Below, piece after piece: positions 49,212-58,336 of a stretch of 64,000 nucleotides of DNA; the first letter of the stretch is position 1, and every line of letters begins with the position of its first letter. The position numbers were made by a program, and so were the translations under genes. The notes under the pieces were generated by a model. The model was given only the letters and a program-made list of their open reading frames with translations, did no database searches and was not told the origin of the DNA. Source of the DNA: Saccharophagus degradans 2-40 (GTDB lineage Bacteria; Pseudomonadota; Gammaproteobacteria; Pseudomonadales; Cellvibrionaceae); contig NC_007912.1 in NCBI RefSeq assembly GCF_000013665.1, positions 2,838,501 through 2,902,500 of the forward strand. The letters run 5' to 3'.

Positions 49212-51587
49212 ATGTTGGCTTCTAATAAAAATAGTAAGCTGGCAAACTCTGAGCAACACCGCCCTTATAAAACCCGCACAGCGCGCTGGTTAACCGGGTC
49301 TGGGGTTATTGCTTCAAGTTTGCTTTTTTCTGCGCAGAGTTTTGCGGCGCAATGTGAATACATCATTAGCAATGAATGGAACAGCGGCTTTACTGGCGCA
49401 GTTCGCATTACTAATAATGGCACTACTCCCATCAATGGCTGGGATGTTAGCTGGCAGTATGCCGGCGATGCAGTCACCAGCAGCTGGAACGCGAATGTTT
49501 CTGGCTCGAACCCCGTTTCTGCTACACCATTAAGCTGGAATGCCAACATTCAACCCGGTCAAAGCGTTGAGTTTGGTTTTCAGGGCAGCAAAGCCGGCTC
49601 CAATGCAGAAATTCCAACCGTTACCGGCGCGGTATGTGATAGCGGCTCTAGCTCTTCCAGCTCCAGCTCATCATCTAGTTCATCAAGCTCTTCTAGTAGC
49701 TCAAGCAGCACTAGCAGCTCCTCGTCCAGCTCTTCAAGCACCTCTTCGTCTAGCTCATCATCTGGCTCCAGTGGCACAGGTGGTATTGCGTGTACTGTAG
49801 GCAATGCGAATATTTGGGGCTCGGGCTACCAGCTGGACATGCAAGTTGTTAACAACGGCACCGCTGCAGTAAGCAGTTGGGACGTAACCATGGCATTCGG
49901 CGAGGCACCACAGCGCACCGGTGGCTGGAACGCAAACTTTGTAGAGTCAGGCAATACCATTGTTGCGAGCAACATTAGCTGGAACGGCAACCTCGCACCG
50001 GGGCAATCAGCTTCGTTTGGTATTCAAGGGAACCACGACGGCTCTTTTGGCGGCGTAACCTGTAACGGCGCTTCAAGCTCTGGCTCGTCTAGTTCTGGCT
50101 CTAGCACCAGCTCATCAAGTAGCTCATCCAGTTCGTCTGGCTCTAGCACTTCTAGCTCTAGCTCAAGCTCCTCTACTGGTTCTACCTCTAGCTCTAGTAG
50201 CTCTTCAACTTCTAGCACTTCTTCAAGTTCTAGCTCTAGCACCAGCTCCACGAGTTCTAGCTCCAGTTCTAGCTCGAGTACATCGTCTAGTTCCAGCTCA
50301 TCTTCCTCAAGCTCTAGCTCTTCTACTTCAGGCAGTGGCGCAGGTTTTGACAACCCGTTCATTGGCGGCAAGTGGTATGTAGACCCAGTATGGTCAGCAA
50401 AAGCTGCAGCAGAGCCAAACGGTTCACTTATTGCCAACTACAACACGGCAGTTTGGATGGATCGCATTGGTGCGATTGAAGGCCCAGAAGATGGCGATGG
50501 TATGGGCTTAGAAGAACACTTAGATGAAGCTTTAGCACAAGGTGCAGACATCTTTATGTTCGTGGTATACGACCTACCAAACCGCGACTGTGCAGCTTTG
50601 GCCTCAAGTGGCGAACTACTCATTGCCGAGAACGGTTTTGAGCGCTATCAAAATGAGTACATTGGCCCAATCGTAGATATACTCAGCAAGCCCGCGTATT
50701 CTAGCTTGCGTATTATCGCGATTATTGAAGTGGATTCTCTACCCAACCTCGTTACCAACCTCAACATTCAAAAATGTGTTGAAGCGAATGGCCCGGGTGG
50801 GTACGTAGACGGTATCCAACATGCACTTAACGAGCTAAACACGCTTGATAATGTGTACCCATACGTCGATATTGCTCACTCAGGCTGGCTAGGCTGGAGC
50901 GACAACTTCGCCGGCGCCACCAAGCTTATTGGTGATGCAATTAAAGGCACAAACAAAGGTGTAAACAGTATTGCAGGCTTTGTAAGTAACTCTTCTAACT
51001 ACACACCTGTGACTGAACCATACCTACCTAACCCTACCTTGCAAATTGGTAGCAACCAAGTTCGATCTGCGGATTTCTACGAGTGGACCATGTACTTCGA
51101 AGAACTTAGCTTTGTACAAGATTGGCGCCAAGCCATGATTCAGCAAGGCTTCCCAGAATCAATTGGTATGCTTATTGATACCGCACGTAATGGCTGGGGT
51201 GGACCTGACCGTCCAACTGGTGAGTCTACATCTACCGACCTCAACACCTATGTGAATGAATCGCGTATAGACCGCCGTCAGCATCGCGGAAACTGGTGTA
51301 ACCAGCCCGGTGGTGTTGGCTTCCGTCCGCAAGCGGCACCAGAACCAGGTGTAGACGCTTACGTTTGGGTTAAGCCACAAGGTGAGTCGGATGGTATTAG
51401 TGATCCTAACTTCCCTATCGACCCTAACGACCCAGCTAAACAGCACGACCCAATGTGTGATCCAAACGCACCTAACCGCGATAACAATGCGGTTGGCACA
51501 GGCGCGCTAGATAACGCTCCACATGCTGGTCGCTGGTTCCCAGAAGCATTCCAAATACTTATAGAAAACGCCTACCCACCGCTATAG
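49212..51587 (+). CDS. cel6A: Secreted GH6 cellulase with two CBM2 modules and poly-serine linkers
   Basis: Family 6 cellulase (inverting beta-1,4-glucanase, cellobiohydrolase or endoglucanase). Order: signal peptide to about residue 46 (SFAA), CBM2 (about 47-142), Ser linker (about 144-190), second CBM2 (about 193-286), Ser linker (about 287-376), GH6 domain (377-791). The GH6 site is intact: D459 in LPNRDCAALAS and D508, the probable catalytic acid, in IIEVDSLPNLVTN; DAYVWVKPQGESDG near the C terminus matches the substrate-binding loop. CBM2 Trp residues for cellulose contact are visible (GWDVSW, SSWN, LSWN). AGAGGAAA ribosome binding site. Organisation and linkers are those of Saccharophagus degradans Cel6A as I remember it. 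Confidence 0.96.
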   Translation: MLASNKNSKLANSEQHRPYKTRTARWLTGSGVIASSLLFSAQSFAAQCEYIISNEWNSGFTGAVRITNNGTTPINGWDVSWQYAGDAVTSSWNANVSGSNPVSATPLSWNANIQPGQSVEFGFQGSKAGSNAEIPTVTGAVCDSGSSSSSSSSSSSSSSSSSSSSSTSSSSSSSSSTSSSSSSSGSSGTGGIACTVGNANIWGSGYQLDMQVVNNGTAAVSSWDVTMAFGEAPQRTGGWNANFVESGNTIVASNISWNGNLAPGQSASFGIQGNHDGSFGGVTCNGASSSGSSSSGSSTSSSSSSSSSSGSSTSSSSSSSSTGSTSSSSSSSTSSTSSSSSSSTSSTSSSSSSSSSTSSSSSSSSSSSSSSTSGSGAGFDNPFIGGKWYVDPVWSAKAAAEPNGSLIANYNTAVWMDRIGAIEGPEDGDGMGLEEHLDEALAQGADIFMFVVYDLPNRDCAALASSGELLIAENGFERYQNEYIGPIVDILSKPAYSSLRIIAIIEVDSLPNLVTNLNIQKCVEANGPGGYVDGIQHALNELNTLDNVYPYVDIAHSGWLGWSDNFAGATKLIGDAIKGTNKGVNSIAGFVSNSSNYTPVTEPYLPNPTLQIGSNQVRSADFYEWTMYFEELSFVQDWRQAMIQQGFPESIGMLIDTARNGWGGPDRPTGESTSTDLNTYVNESRIDRRQHRGNWCNQPGGVGFRPQAAPEPGVDAYVWVKPQGESDGISDPNFPIDPNDPAKQHDPMCDPNAPNRDNNAVGTGALDNAPHAGRWFPEAFQILIENAYPPL
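49642..49781 (+). repeat. Serine-codon repeat tract 1 (linker in cel6A)
   Basis: Irregular run of TCT, TCA, TCC, AGC and AGT codons, encoding about 45 residues almost all Ser with a few Thr and Gly. The codons are mixed, which limits perfect DNA repeats and slippage. Confidence 0.9.
50072..50337 (+). repeat. Serine-codon repeat tract 2 (linker in cel6A)
   Basis: About 89 residues of Ser with Thr and Gly, in short imperfect units such as GGCTCTAGCACC and AGCTCTAGC. The longer of the two flexible linkers, between CBM2-2 and the catalytic domain. Confidence 0.9.
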
Positions 51588-51600
51588 GTTAGTAGGTAGC

Positions 51601-51638
51601 TACGCCACAGAGCCATCGCTTTGTGGCGTACTTTATTT
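51601..51638 (+). terminator. Terminator of cel6A
   Basis: Perfect nine-pair stem TACGCCACA/TGTGGCGTA with a 12-base loop, followed by CTTTATTT, 13 bases after the stop. Confidence 0.65.
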
Positions 51639-51647
51639 CCCATTTTA

Positions 51648-51682
51648 AGCGGGGTACTAGATAAACAATCTACTACCCCGCT
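51648..51682. repeat. Long inverted repeat ahead of the TolB-like gene
   Basis: AGCGGGGTA-C-TAGAT and ATCTA-C-TACCCCGCT, 14 pairs with one C-C mismatch, loop AAACA. It ends 28 bases before the ATG at 51711. No T-run follows on either strand, so an operator or leader hairpin is more likely than a terminator. Confidence 0.55.
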
Positions 51683-51710
51683 TCTAGTTAATCGATCAAG
51701 AGTGTGAAAT

Positions 51711-52847
51711 ATGCTTAGTACTCGACACCTTTTTCACAACATTAAAAAAACACTCCATATACGACAGCTAGGCGTTATGGCAGGTTTTACGAGCTGTTTA
51801 TTTCTGAGTACCCACGGGTATGCAGATATCTACTTCTCTGCAAAAACAGTGGGGCCTTCAAGCAGTATTTATAGTAAAAGCTCTGAAACTAGCGCACCCA
51901 TAAAGCAGATAACAAACGATAACCGCTGGCGAGATTTAGCCTTTGATGTAGGAAAAAATAAAATTGTTTTTATGTCTAACAGGCATACAAATACAGGGAT
52001 AGATTTACGTAAGCAGTCGGAGCAATTTAATATTTACCTTACCTCCACGGCTGGGGGCGAACCCCAAGTACTCGCCAACACCAATCTGGATGAAACTTAC
52101 CCCAAATTAAACTCTAGCGAAACTATTGTTGCTTATACGCTTAAAGAACAACCCCAAGAACAATTGGTATTGCTAGATATAGAAACCCGAAAACCAATCA
52201 CTACAATTAATGCAGCGGCTATTATTGACTATTCTTGGCACCCACAAAATAATCAAATTGCAATTATTACCGATAACGCAGACAACACCAATATAGCCAT
52301 ATACGATGTAAAAAAACAAAAAAGCAGCCAAATATTTAGCCTGAGTAAAAAAGACAACTCTACACTTTCCTATATTAGCTGGGCACCCAATGGTAAGAAC
52401 CTAGCTTTTATTGTTAACCCCGGTAAGCCAACAGCAAAACGACAACTCAAGTTGTTAAATTTAGCTACCAATAAAGTAAGCCCAATATCCCAACCCGATC
52501 AAGAAGTACAATCTCCAGTAAGCTGGGCGCCAGACAGCAAGAGCCTCACCTATTCCGCGCTGCTTAACTATAAATACTATTTCGACGAAACCACCTATAA
52601 AAAAGTATACGAAGGCGAAATGCATATTTTTGTAGCCGATACGGAAGGAGCCTTACGACAAGTAACCACAGGCAAGCATTTGCATAACAAACCTGAGTTT
52701 TCACCAGATGGCAAACAAATAGCATTTCTATTCGCAGAAGATTTAAGTCAACACACAGCTGCGTTGCGAATAGTGGACCTAAATGGAAAAGTGCTAAACG
52801 AGCTTTTCAAGCCCGTTCACGGCAATTCAGAAATAGTGTGGAAATAA
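51711..52847 (+). CDS. Secreted TolB-like beta-propeller protein
   Basis: 378 residues. A long signal sequence (about 1-38, ending HGYA) leads to WD40-like/TolB repeats: RWRDLAFD, ETYPKLNSSE, IIDYSWHPQNNQIA, SYISWAPNGKNLAF, SPVSWAPDSKSLTY, NKPEFSPDGKQIAF. Each is a blade of the type S-P-D/N-G-K-x-I/L-A. It is probably periplasmic and binds a protein or sugar. It is not TolB itself, as no tol-pal genes are nearby. Position after cel6A hints at polysaccharide use, which is inference. Convergent with the AraC gene. Confidence 0.8.
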   Translation: MLSTRHLFHNIKKTLHIRQLGVMAGFTSCLFLSTHGYADIYFSAKTVGPSSSIYSKSSETSAPIKQITNDNRWRDLAFDVGKNKIVFMSNRHTNTGIDLRKQSEQFNIYLTSTAGGEPQVLANTNLDETYPKLNSSETIVAYTLKEQPQEQLVLLDIETRKPITTINAAAIIDYSWHPQNNQIAIITDNADNTNIAIYDVKKQKSSQIFSLSKKDNSTLSYISWAPNGKNLAFIVNPGKPTAKRQLKLLNLATNKVSPISQPDQEVQSPVSWAPDSKSLTYSALLNYKYYFDETTYKKVYEGEMHIFVADTEGALRQVTTGKHLHNKPEFSPDGKQIAFLFAEDLSQHTAALRIVDLNGKVLNELFKPVHGNSEIVWK

Positions 52848-52862
52848 AAAACTATAGACGAA

Positions 52863-54047
52863 CTACGCAGGTTCTTTTGCCTGCGTATTTTTTTTGCGGT
52901 ATTCGCGCGGTGTCATACCCTCGTGCTTCTTAAAAAAGCTATTAAATGTCGCCTTACTGTTAAAGCCCACCTCATACATTATATCGAGCATTGTCGCCCC
53001 GCTTCTGGCTGGGTCAACCATGCGCTTTTTAGCGTCTTCTATTCGAAAATCGTTAATAAACTCGAAGAAGTTACAGCCGTAATGCCTATTTATAACCGTT
53101 GATAACGTGCGCGGTGAAATAGATAACTTACCAGCCAGCACCTCTAAGGTAAGCGACGATTCCAAATAGAGTTTATCTTCATGCATAAGCTTTTCTAGCT
53201 GCTCAACATACTCTAAATTAATAGTAACGCCTGCATGCTGCTTGGGCGGACTTGAGCTCACAGGCTCTAAGTTTTCGACTACTCGCGCCTTGCGCCCTAC
53301 CACTACCACTAAACCACATAGAATACCGCAGGTAACGTAGTTGGCCATTATTCCCATAGTGCCCACAGGTAAATGCCAAAAAAACTGAACGTTGCAAATC
53401 AGCATGGCCACTACCAGTACACTCCACCCCCAAACCCCGAGAAAGCCGTATACCACTATACGCAGCCAGAGCACATCACTGGTGTCGGCAACAATGTGCT
53501 TTTGCGAGGTAACTTTTAAATAATTTTTTAATTCGAGCAAACACAGTACCCCAAAATACACGCGCAATAGTTCGCGCATTAGGGTTATGTAGTAAATAGA
53601 AAACGATTCGGTATGCAATTTAAAGCTTTGCTGAATAGATATTTTTTCGTCGGTAGAAAGAATATGGTAGCCAATTACTTGATGCAGCAGAAAGAGCACG
53701 AACGGCACAAAATAAAAGGCATCGCTCAGTGGTACGCGAATAGTTTTATACAATACAGAGCGAAGATACCAAAGCAAGAAAGGCCCTTGCAGCCAGTAGC
53801 CGAATTCGAACACAAAAAACCAATTAGGTAGGTGATCAATTGCCCAAGGCCTAAAGGCGGTGCCAAAATGTATTAGTAACTCGAAGGGAATAACAGCATT
53901 AGACAACAAGAATGCGAGAAGAAACACATTACTAACTGCACGTTCTTTTTGTGGTTTATACAAAATAAACGCTAAAACAATGCATTGTAAAAACGTGAAT
54001 AGAAGAACTACGTCATGTGTATTAAATAATACAACATCCACAGACAA
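52863..54047 (-). CDS. AraC-family regulator with an N-terminal membrane domain
   Basis: 394 residues. About seven membrane helices fill residues 8-255, and a C-terminal AraC DNA-binding domain lies at about 285-388: LTLEVLAGKLSISPRTLSTVI (first helix-turn-helix, shown in part: KLSISPRTLS), MLDIMYEVGFNSKATFNSFFKK and the closing MTPREYRKK. The TM-plus-AraC layout is known from polysaccharide-degrading marine bacteria, where the membrane part may sense an envelope signal. The target is unknown; the binding-protein/Cache gene and the membrane gene upstream on the same strand are candidates. Confidence 0.9.
   Translation of the reverse strand: MSVDVVLFNTHDVVLLFTFLQCIVLAFILYKPQKERAVSNVFLLAFLLSNAVIPFELLIHFGTAFRPWAIDHLPNWFFVFEFGYWLQGPFLLWYLRSVLYKTIRVPLSDAFYFVPFVLFLLHQVIGYHILSTDEKISIQQSFKLHTESFSIYYITLMRELLRVYFGVLCLLELKNYLKVTSQKHIVADTSDVLWLRIVVYGFLGVWGWSVLVVAMLICNVQFFWHLPVGTMGIMANYVTCGILCGLVVVVGRKARVVENLEPVSSSPPKQHAGVTINLEYVEQLEKLMHEDKLYLESSLTLEVLAGKLSISPRTLSTVINRHYGCNFFEFINDFRIEDAKKRMVDPARSGATMLDIMYEVGFNSKATFNSFFKKHEGMTPREYRKKNTQAKEPA
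52864..52895 (+). terminator. Terminator of the TolB-like gene, inside the 3' end of the AraC gene
   Basis: Eight-pair stem TACGCAGG/CCTGCGTA with an eight-base loop and T8. It begins 17 bases after the TolB-like stop and overlaps the last codons of the opposite-strand AraC gene. Confidence 0.85.
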
Positions 54048-54291
54048 TCACCTTGCTTCACCGTATATATAACGACTGATGTATATTACGGTGTTGTTAT
54101 ATTTTATTATTAGAGACTAAGTGAATCTCATGCTTATCAGCACTGCATTCTATCTCTTATTACAGGTAATCTGCCATTTTTTTTGGGGTTTTCTCTATTT
54201 TTTTTGACCCAGTAGCCACCACATCTGCCCGCTTCAACCAAAGGCCCATAATATAGTGCTAAACCAGCAATTGGCTGCTCTAGTACTTTAT
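54048..54291. other. Intergenic region before the AraC gene
   Basis: 244 AT-rich bases that should hold the promoter of the minus-strand AraC gene. No distinct site identified. Confidence 0.35.
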
Positions 54292-55509
54292 TTATAGTTT
54301 CTCTAAAGCCCGCTCCACATCCACGCCCATCACCAGCAAACCAATAAACACACCTGCTTCATCCAGAATTGGGGCGCTTATTTGGGTTTGGAATTTCTGC
54401 GTAGAGGCATCGTATTGCATTGGCCCAAAATAGGTTTTATAGCCAGAATTCACAACTGAGCGAAACTTAATTTCATCCCCTTGCCAATAATCAGTAGTGG
54501 GCTGACTTACCGCCACATTTGCACCAAACCTATCTGTAACAATTAGCTCTGAAATACTACCGCACTGCAGCTCTACTTCTTGGCGAAGTAGTAGCGATAA
54601 AGGGCTTTCTACTACCTGTTTTATTAAATTGTAGTCACCACTCTTTAGCTCCGCACGCCAGCGATCATCGAGGTCTGCTAACACCTCACTAGCCGGTTGA
54701 CTAGCCGCCGCTTGCAAAGCCCCTTTCAAAACCGAATTACTGCCCAAGTTAACACGCACAGGCTCAAAGATAGTTGTTTTGATAAGCTCTACTTCAACAT
54801 CGCTAAGCGCCACCCATTCTGGGCTACATTTTTCTATTTCGCGGTTAAACCTGCGCATAAAGTCAGGAAACCGCTTAAGCGATTGCTCAGCCACATAGAG
54901 CCCCAAAGCAGCATAGCGCTCAAAGTGAAACTTAATACTCCCACTGGCACCAAATTGTTCACCATAGGCGTCTAGTGCCCACTGCAACTCAAAAAAGACA
55001 GCATCTACACGACCTAAATCAAGCAGCCGGCTAAGCTGACTGGTCGATTCCACCTCCATCACATTAATGTAACCATTGCGCGCTAGCCACAACGCATGAT
55101 TACTGCCTCGCAAGGTAGCTATAGCAAGGGATTTGTCGCGCACAAGGGTGGTAATAGGCGTGTCACTTTTGCTAAACCAATACCATTTTTCCAGCCCGAA
55201 TGGCGCTGAACGCTTGGCCACCTCCTCCAATTGGGGCTGATTAATCATGGGGAGAATACCGTCGGCTCGCCCCGTAACCAACTGCATATGCGCCCGCAGC
55301 CAAGGGAGCTGAGTAAGCTCGTAGCTCACCCCAAGGTTGTTGAATATACAATCTGCCACCACAGAGGTAGCCGACCCTACAACAGAAGAAGAAGGTGGAG
55401 CAGTAGAATAGCTTGTAACAAGGCGAAATGGCTCACTAGGCGCATCAGCCTTAGAGGCGTGTACGCCGCTGCAACTCAATGCACACAATAGAGTGGCTAA
55501 CAATTTCAT
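54292..55509 (-). CDS. Periplasmic solute-binding-like domain fused to a Cache-like sensor domain
   Basis: 405 residues from the ATG at 55509, chosen because GGGAGGGGG lies 8 bases upstream; a longer frame begins 21 bases earlier, before that site. Signal peptide (LLATLLCALSCSGVHA), then an SBP_bac_3-like domain (about 25-245: RLVTSYSTAPPSS, ADGILPMINQ, VDAVFFELQWALD) and a C-terminal region (about 290-405) resembling a Cache/PDC ligand sensor (ELIVTDRFGANVAVSQPT, SAPILDEAGVFIGLLVMGVD). No membrane anchor, kinase or transporter domain follows. Probably a periplasmic sensing protein; its partner is unknown. The next gene on its strand starts 40 bases away. Confidence 0.7.
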   Translation of the reverse strand: MKLLATLLCALSCSGVHASKADAPSEPFRLVTSYSTAPPSSSVVGSATSVVADCIFNNLGVSYELTQLPWLRAHMQLVTGRADGILPMINQPQLEEVAKRSAPFGLEKWYWFSKSDTPITTLVRDKSLAIATLRGSNHALWLARNGYINVMEVESTSQLSRLLDLGRVDAVFFELQWALDAYGEQFGASGSIKFHFERYAALGLYVAEQSLKRFPDFMRRFNREIEKCSPEWVALSDVEVELIKTTIFEPVRVNLGSNSVLKGALQAAASQPASEVLADLDDRWRAELKSGDYNLIKQVVESPLSLLLRQEVELQCGSISELIVTDRFGANVAVSQPTTDYWQGDEIKFRSVVNSGYKTYFGPMQYDASTQKFQTQISAPILDEAGVFIGLLVMGVDVERALEKL

Positions 55510-55548
55510 TGGCACACCCCCTCCCGTCATTCGAGCGCAGTTCAGAAT

Positions 55549-56289
55549 TTAATCACTGCGATTAGATTTAAGCTTTGCACTGTAGCTATTTAACGCAACT
55601 GCAGTACCGGTAAAAATAAATACTATTAATATAGTCCATGCTAGCCCTATCCAACCAAATAAATGAGGCGCAAACATCATGGTAGACATGAGGGAGTCTT
55701 GATAATAGAAGAACCATTGGTGATCGTCAGGGAATACCCATATATGCAATTGATTAAAGACTCGCTCTGGCCCTACTATCAATAACGCCGCACCAATGAC
55801 TCCTATCAAACCAGCCAAAGTAAGCACCTGGCCTTTAAGCTTGGGCACCCAGCCGCGCTTAATGGCGAGCATTGCTAACGGCGGCCACGCTAGAAGCACA
55901 TACACTAAAGGGTAAAAGAAAAAATCGATAAGATTAGCCACATCTTGTAGATGCACCACTTCTGGTTCACGTAATAATCTCTGCGGACCGCCGCTTGTGG
56001 CAGTTTCATAATAAATATCTTCTAACCCTTCACCACCATTATGAATAGCGAGATTAATTTGGCTAAACATGGCTAGGCGCTGTTCTTTTGTTGTTTGCTC
56101 AAAGCCTTTTTTGTAGTGATTTTGGGGAGCGTATTTAGCAATAGCTTCTTTTATACCCGTGTGATCGTGCCAAACGCCATAGCCAAACTGCACACTCGCC
56201 AATAAGCACCAGCCAAGAGCAATAGCAAAAAGCAAAGAATGAACCGCAAATATAACGGCAAAAACCGATTTAAAATTTAGATTACCCAC
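55549..56289 (-). CDS. DUF1461-like integral membrane protein
   Basis: 246 residues with helices at about 8-30, 120-137, 150-168 and 210-230. It carries a long extracytoplasmic loop (about 35-115) and the motif YYQDSLMSTMMFAPHLFGW (residues about 188-206) that marks the DUF1461 family. Function unknown. It precedes the binding-protein/Cache gene on the same strand, so the two may be co-transcribed. Divergent from narK across 345 bases. Confidence 0.7.
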   Translation of the reverse strand: MGNLNFKSVFAVIFAVHSLLFAIALGWCLLASVQFGYGVWHDHTGIKEAIAKYAPQNHYKKGFEQTTKEQRLAMFSQINLAIHNGGEGLEDIYYETATSGGPQRLLREPEVVHLQDVANLIDFFFYPLVYVLLAWPPLAMLAIKRGWVPKLKGQVLTLAGLIGVIGAALLIVGPERVFNQLHIWVFPDDHQWFFYYQDSLMSTMMFAPHLFGWIGLAWTILIVFIFTGTAVALNSYSAKLKSNRSD

Positions 56290-56553
56290 GCCTGACTCTC
56301 ATTTAGAACTTGATTCTATTCTGCCAGATTGCAGTGTACCTAGCCAAAGTAGTTTACGCCTTCATTTGGTTCACCTATTAGCTTAACGCCATATTGTTAA
56401 GCAGCACTTAAATTCACTCGCTATAAACGCAGGCACCATAAAAGCCCAAAGCAATCCAATTCAGCATCAAGATAATGCGCGAAACAAGCTTCGCCCTCTC
56501 CAAACACGCACAAAAAACCTATTTAAGCGCTTTTTAATGAACATTTTTAGTGC

Positions 56554-56568
56554 TGGCACACTAGTTGC
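56554..56568 (+). promoter_or_regulatory. Sigma-54 promoter of the first narK gene
   Basis: TGGCACACTAGTTGC, a full match to TGGCAC-N5-TTGC, with T as the next base. It lies 67 bases before the chosen ATG. The 345-base divergent region (56290-56634) has no other clear feature. A GGCACCATAA at 56435 could be an activator half-site. Confidence 0.8.
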
Positions 56569-56634
56569 TAAACCTAGGTATCTATAAATTTTTATTGAAT
56601 TTTAAATTTTCATTTCCCTTAAAGGATGACAGTA

Positions 56635-58107
56635 ATGAGCTCCGGTAAATTAAATCTTTTAGATTTTACGAAAGAGAACATAAGAACACTCCACCTTACG
56701 TGGTTTGCGTTCTTTTTAACTTTTGTTGTGTGGTTTTCGCACGCACCACTTAAGCCACTTATTATGCAAGCGTTTGATATGTCGCTTGCACAATGGAAAG
56801 CGCTACTTATATTAAACGTGGCACTCACCATTCCCGCCCGTATTGTTATTGGTATTTTGGTTGATAAATTTGGGCCTCGAATTGTATACAGCGCGCTGCT
56901 CGTCACGTCTGGCTTTTTGTGTGTTGCGTTTGCCTCTTCACAATCATACGAACAACTAGCACTACTGCGTTTTGCCATGGGTTTTGTTGGCGCAGGCTTT
57001 GTAATTGGTATTCGCATGGTTGGTGAATGGTTCCCTGCCCGCCAAGTAGGCTTAGCAGAGGGCGTTTACGGCGGCTGGGGCAACTTTGGTTCTGCAGCAG
57101 CAGCCTTTACCCTACCTACTCTCGCGCTTATATTTGGTGGCGATGACGGCTGGAGATACGCTATAGGCATTACCGGTGTAATAGCAGGCTTCTACGGTAT
57201 TTTCTTCTACTGGCGTGCACGCAATACACCTAAAGGCTCTACTTACTTCAAACCTAAAAAGTCTGGCGGCTTAGAAGTAACAAGCAAGCGCGATTTCTGG
57301 TTCTACATCGCAATGAATGTACCTATGTACTTAATTCTTGCTGTACTAGCTTGGAAACTATCGCCTTCAGGTGTAAACCTACTAACCCAAACAGCCGTTA
57401 ACGTTTTGTACGTTGGCTTGGTTGCTCTGTTTATTTTCCAGTTCACGCAAATCTACAAAGTGAACAAAGATATGCTTAAAAACGGCGCACCAGAGCACGA
57501 CAAATACCCATTTAAACAGGTTGCCGTATTAGATTGGGCTTACTTTGTAACCTTCGGCTCTGAGTTGGCTGTAGTTTCTATGCTACCTGCCTTCTTCTTA
57601 GAAACCTTCACCGACCTTTCCTTAGCTCAAGCGGGTATGCTCGGCGCGGCATTTGCCTTTATGAATCTTATCGCCCGCCCAGGTGGTGGCTACATCAGCG
57701 ACAGATTTGGTCGCCGTAAATCACTATCTATATTCATTGCCGGTTTAGCAGTGGGTTACTTTGTACTGTCTCAAGTAGGTGCAAGCTGGCCTGTAGCGGC
57801 TGCAGTATTGGCTGTAATGTGCTGCTCTTTCTTTGTGCAAGCGGGTGAAGGTGCTGTATTTGCCATGGTACCGCTCATTAAGCGTCGTATGACTGGCCAA
57901 ATAGCCGGTATGGCGGGCGCCTACGGTAACGTGGGAGCGGTAACCTTCCTAACCGTATATAGCTTTGTAGATGCGAGCACCTTCTTTATGATTATTGGTG
58001 CCTCTGCAGCTGTAGTGTTCGGTATTGTACAATTTATCGAGGAACCACAAGGTCACACCACCGAAGTAATGGAAGACGGTACCGTACAAAAGATTGAAGT
58101 AAGTTAA
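56635..58107 (+). CDS. narK: Nitrate/nitrite MFS transporter, copy 1
   Basis: 12-helix transporter of the nitrate/nitrite porter (NNP) family; imports nitrate or exchanges nitrate and nitrite. Both nitrate signatures are present: [13 protein letters not shown] (about 140-155) and [12 protein letters not shown] (about 428-440). Helices 2-3 carry the [11 protein letters not shown] loop. 490 residues. The ATG at 56635 is chosen over one at 56626 because AAAGGA precedes it with the right spacing. Sigma-54 promoter upstream and terminator downstream make it a single-gene unit. Confidence 0.94.
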   Translation: MSSGKLNLLDFTKENIRTLHLTWFAFFLTFVVWFSHAPLKPLIMQAFDMSLAQWKALLILNVALTIPARIVIGILVDKFGPRIVYSALLVTSGFLCVAFASSQSYEQLALLRFAMGFVGAGFVIGIRMVGEWFPARQVGLAEGVYGGWGNFGSAAAAFTLPTLALIFGGDDGWRYAIGITGVIAGFYGIFFYWRARNTPKGSTYFKPKKSGGLEVTSKRDFWFYIAMNVPMYLILAVLAWKLSPSGVNLLTQTAVNVLYVGLVALFIFQFTQIYKVNKDMLKNGAPEHDKYPFKQVAVLDWAYFVTFGSELAVVSMLPAFFLETFTDLSLAQAGMLGAAFAFMNLIARPGGGYISDRFGRRKSLSIFIAGLAVGYFVLSQVGASWPVAAAVLAVMCCSFFVQAGEGAVFAMVPLIKRRMTGQIAGMAGAYGNVGAVTFLTVYSFVDASTFFMIIGASAAVVFGIVQFIEEPQGHTTEVMEDGTVQKIEVS

Positions 58108-58117
58108 TATGCGCGGG

Positions 58118-58155
58118 GGGCGATTAAGGTCGCCCTTCTCTTCTCTTCTCTTCTC
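58118..58155 (+). terminator. Terminator of narK copy 1, with TTCTC repeats
   Basis: Six-pair stem GGGCGA/TCGCCC, loop TTAAGG, followed by four tandem TTCTC units (58136-58155) in place of a pure T-run. Confidence 0.65.
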
Positions 58156-58336
58156 TGCCCCACAGAGCCAGAAGCCCCACAAAACCAGAAACTAAGAGCG
58201 CACACACCAAATTAGATCCACAACAGGGCACCCCTTTAAATTTTTGCCTTTTTGTAGCGCACCTCAACTCAGCCATCACGCACAATATTTCACCAAAATC
58301 TTATCTATCCCCACAAATAGCGCACCAACTTAGTAC

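Noticed and set aside
49642-50337. CRISPR-like or tandem-repeat array
   Set aside because: The repeats are irregular serine codons within one reading frame, without spacers or constant unit length.
50024-50437. Glu/Leu-rich open frame on the minus strand
   Set aside because: It is the reverse reading of the serine codon tract in cel6A, which gives GAG/CTG-like codons; an artefact.
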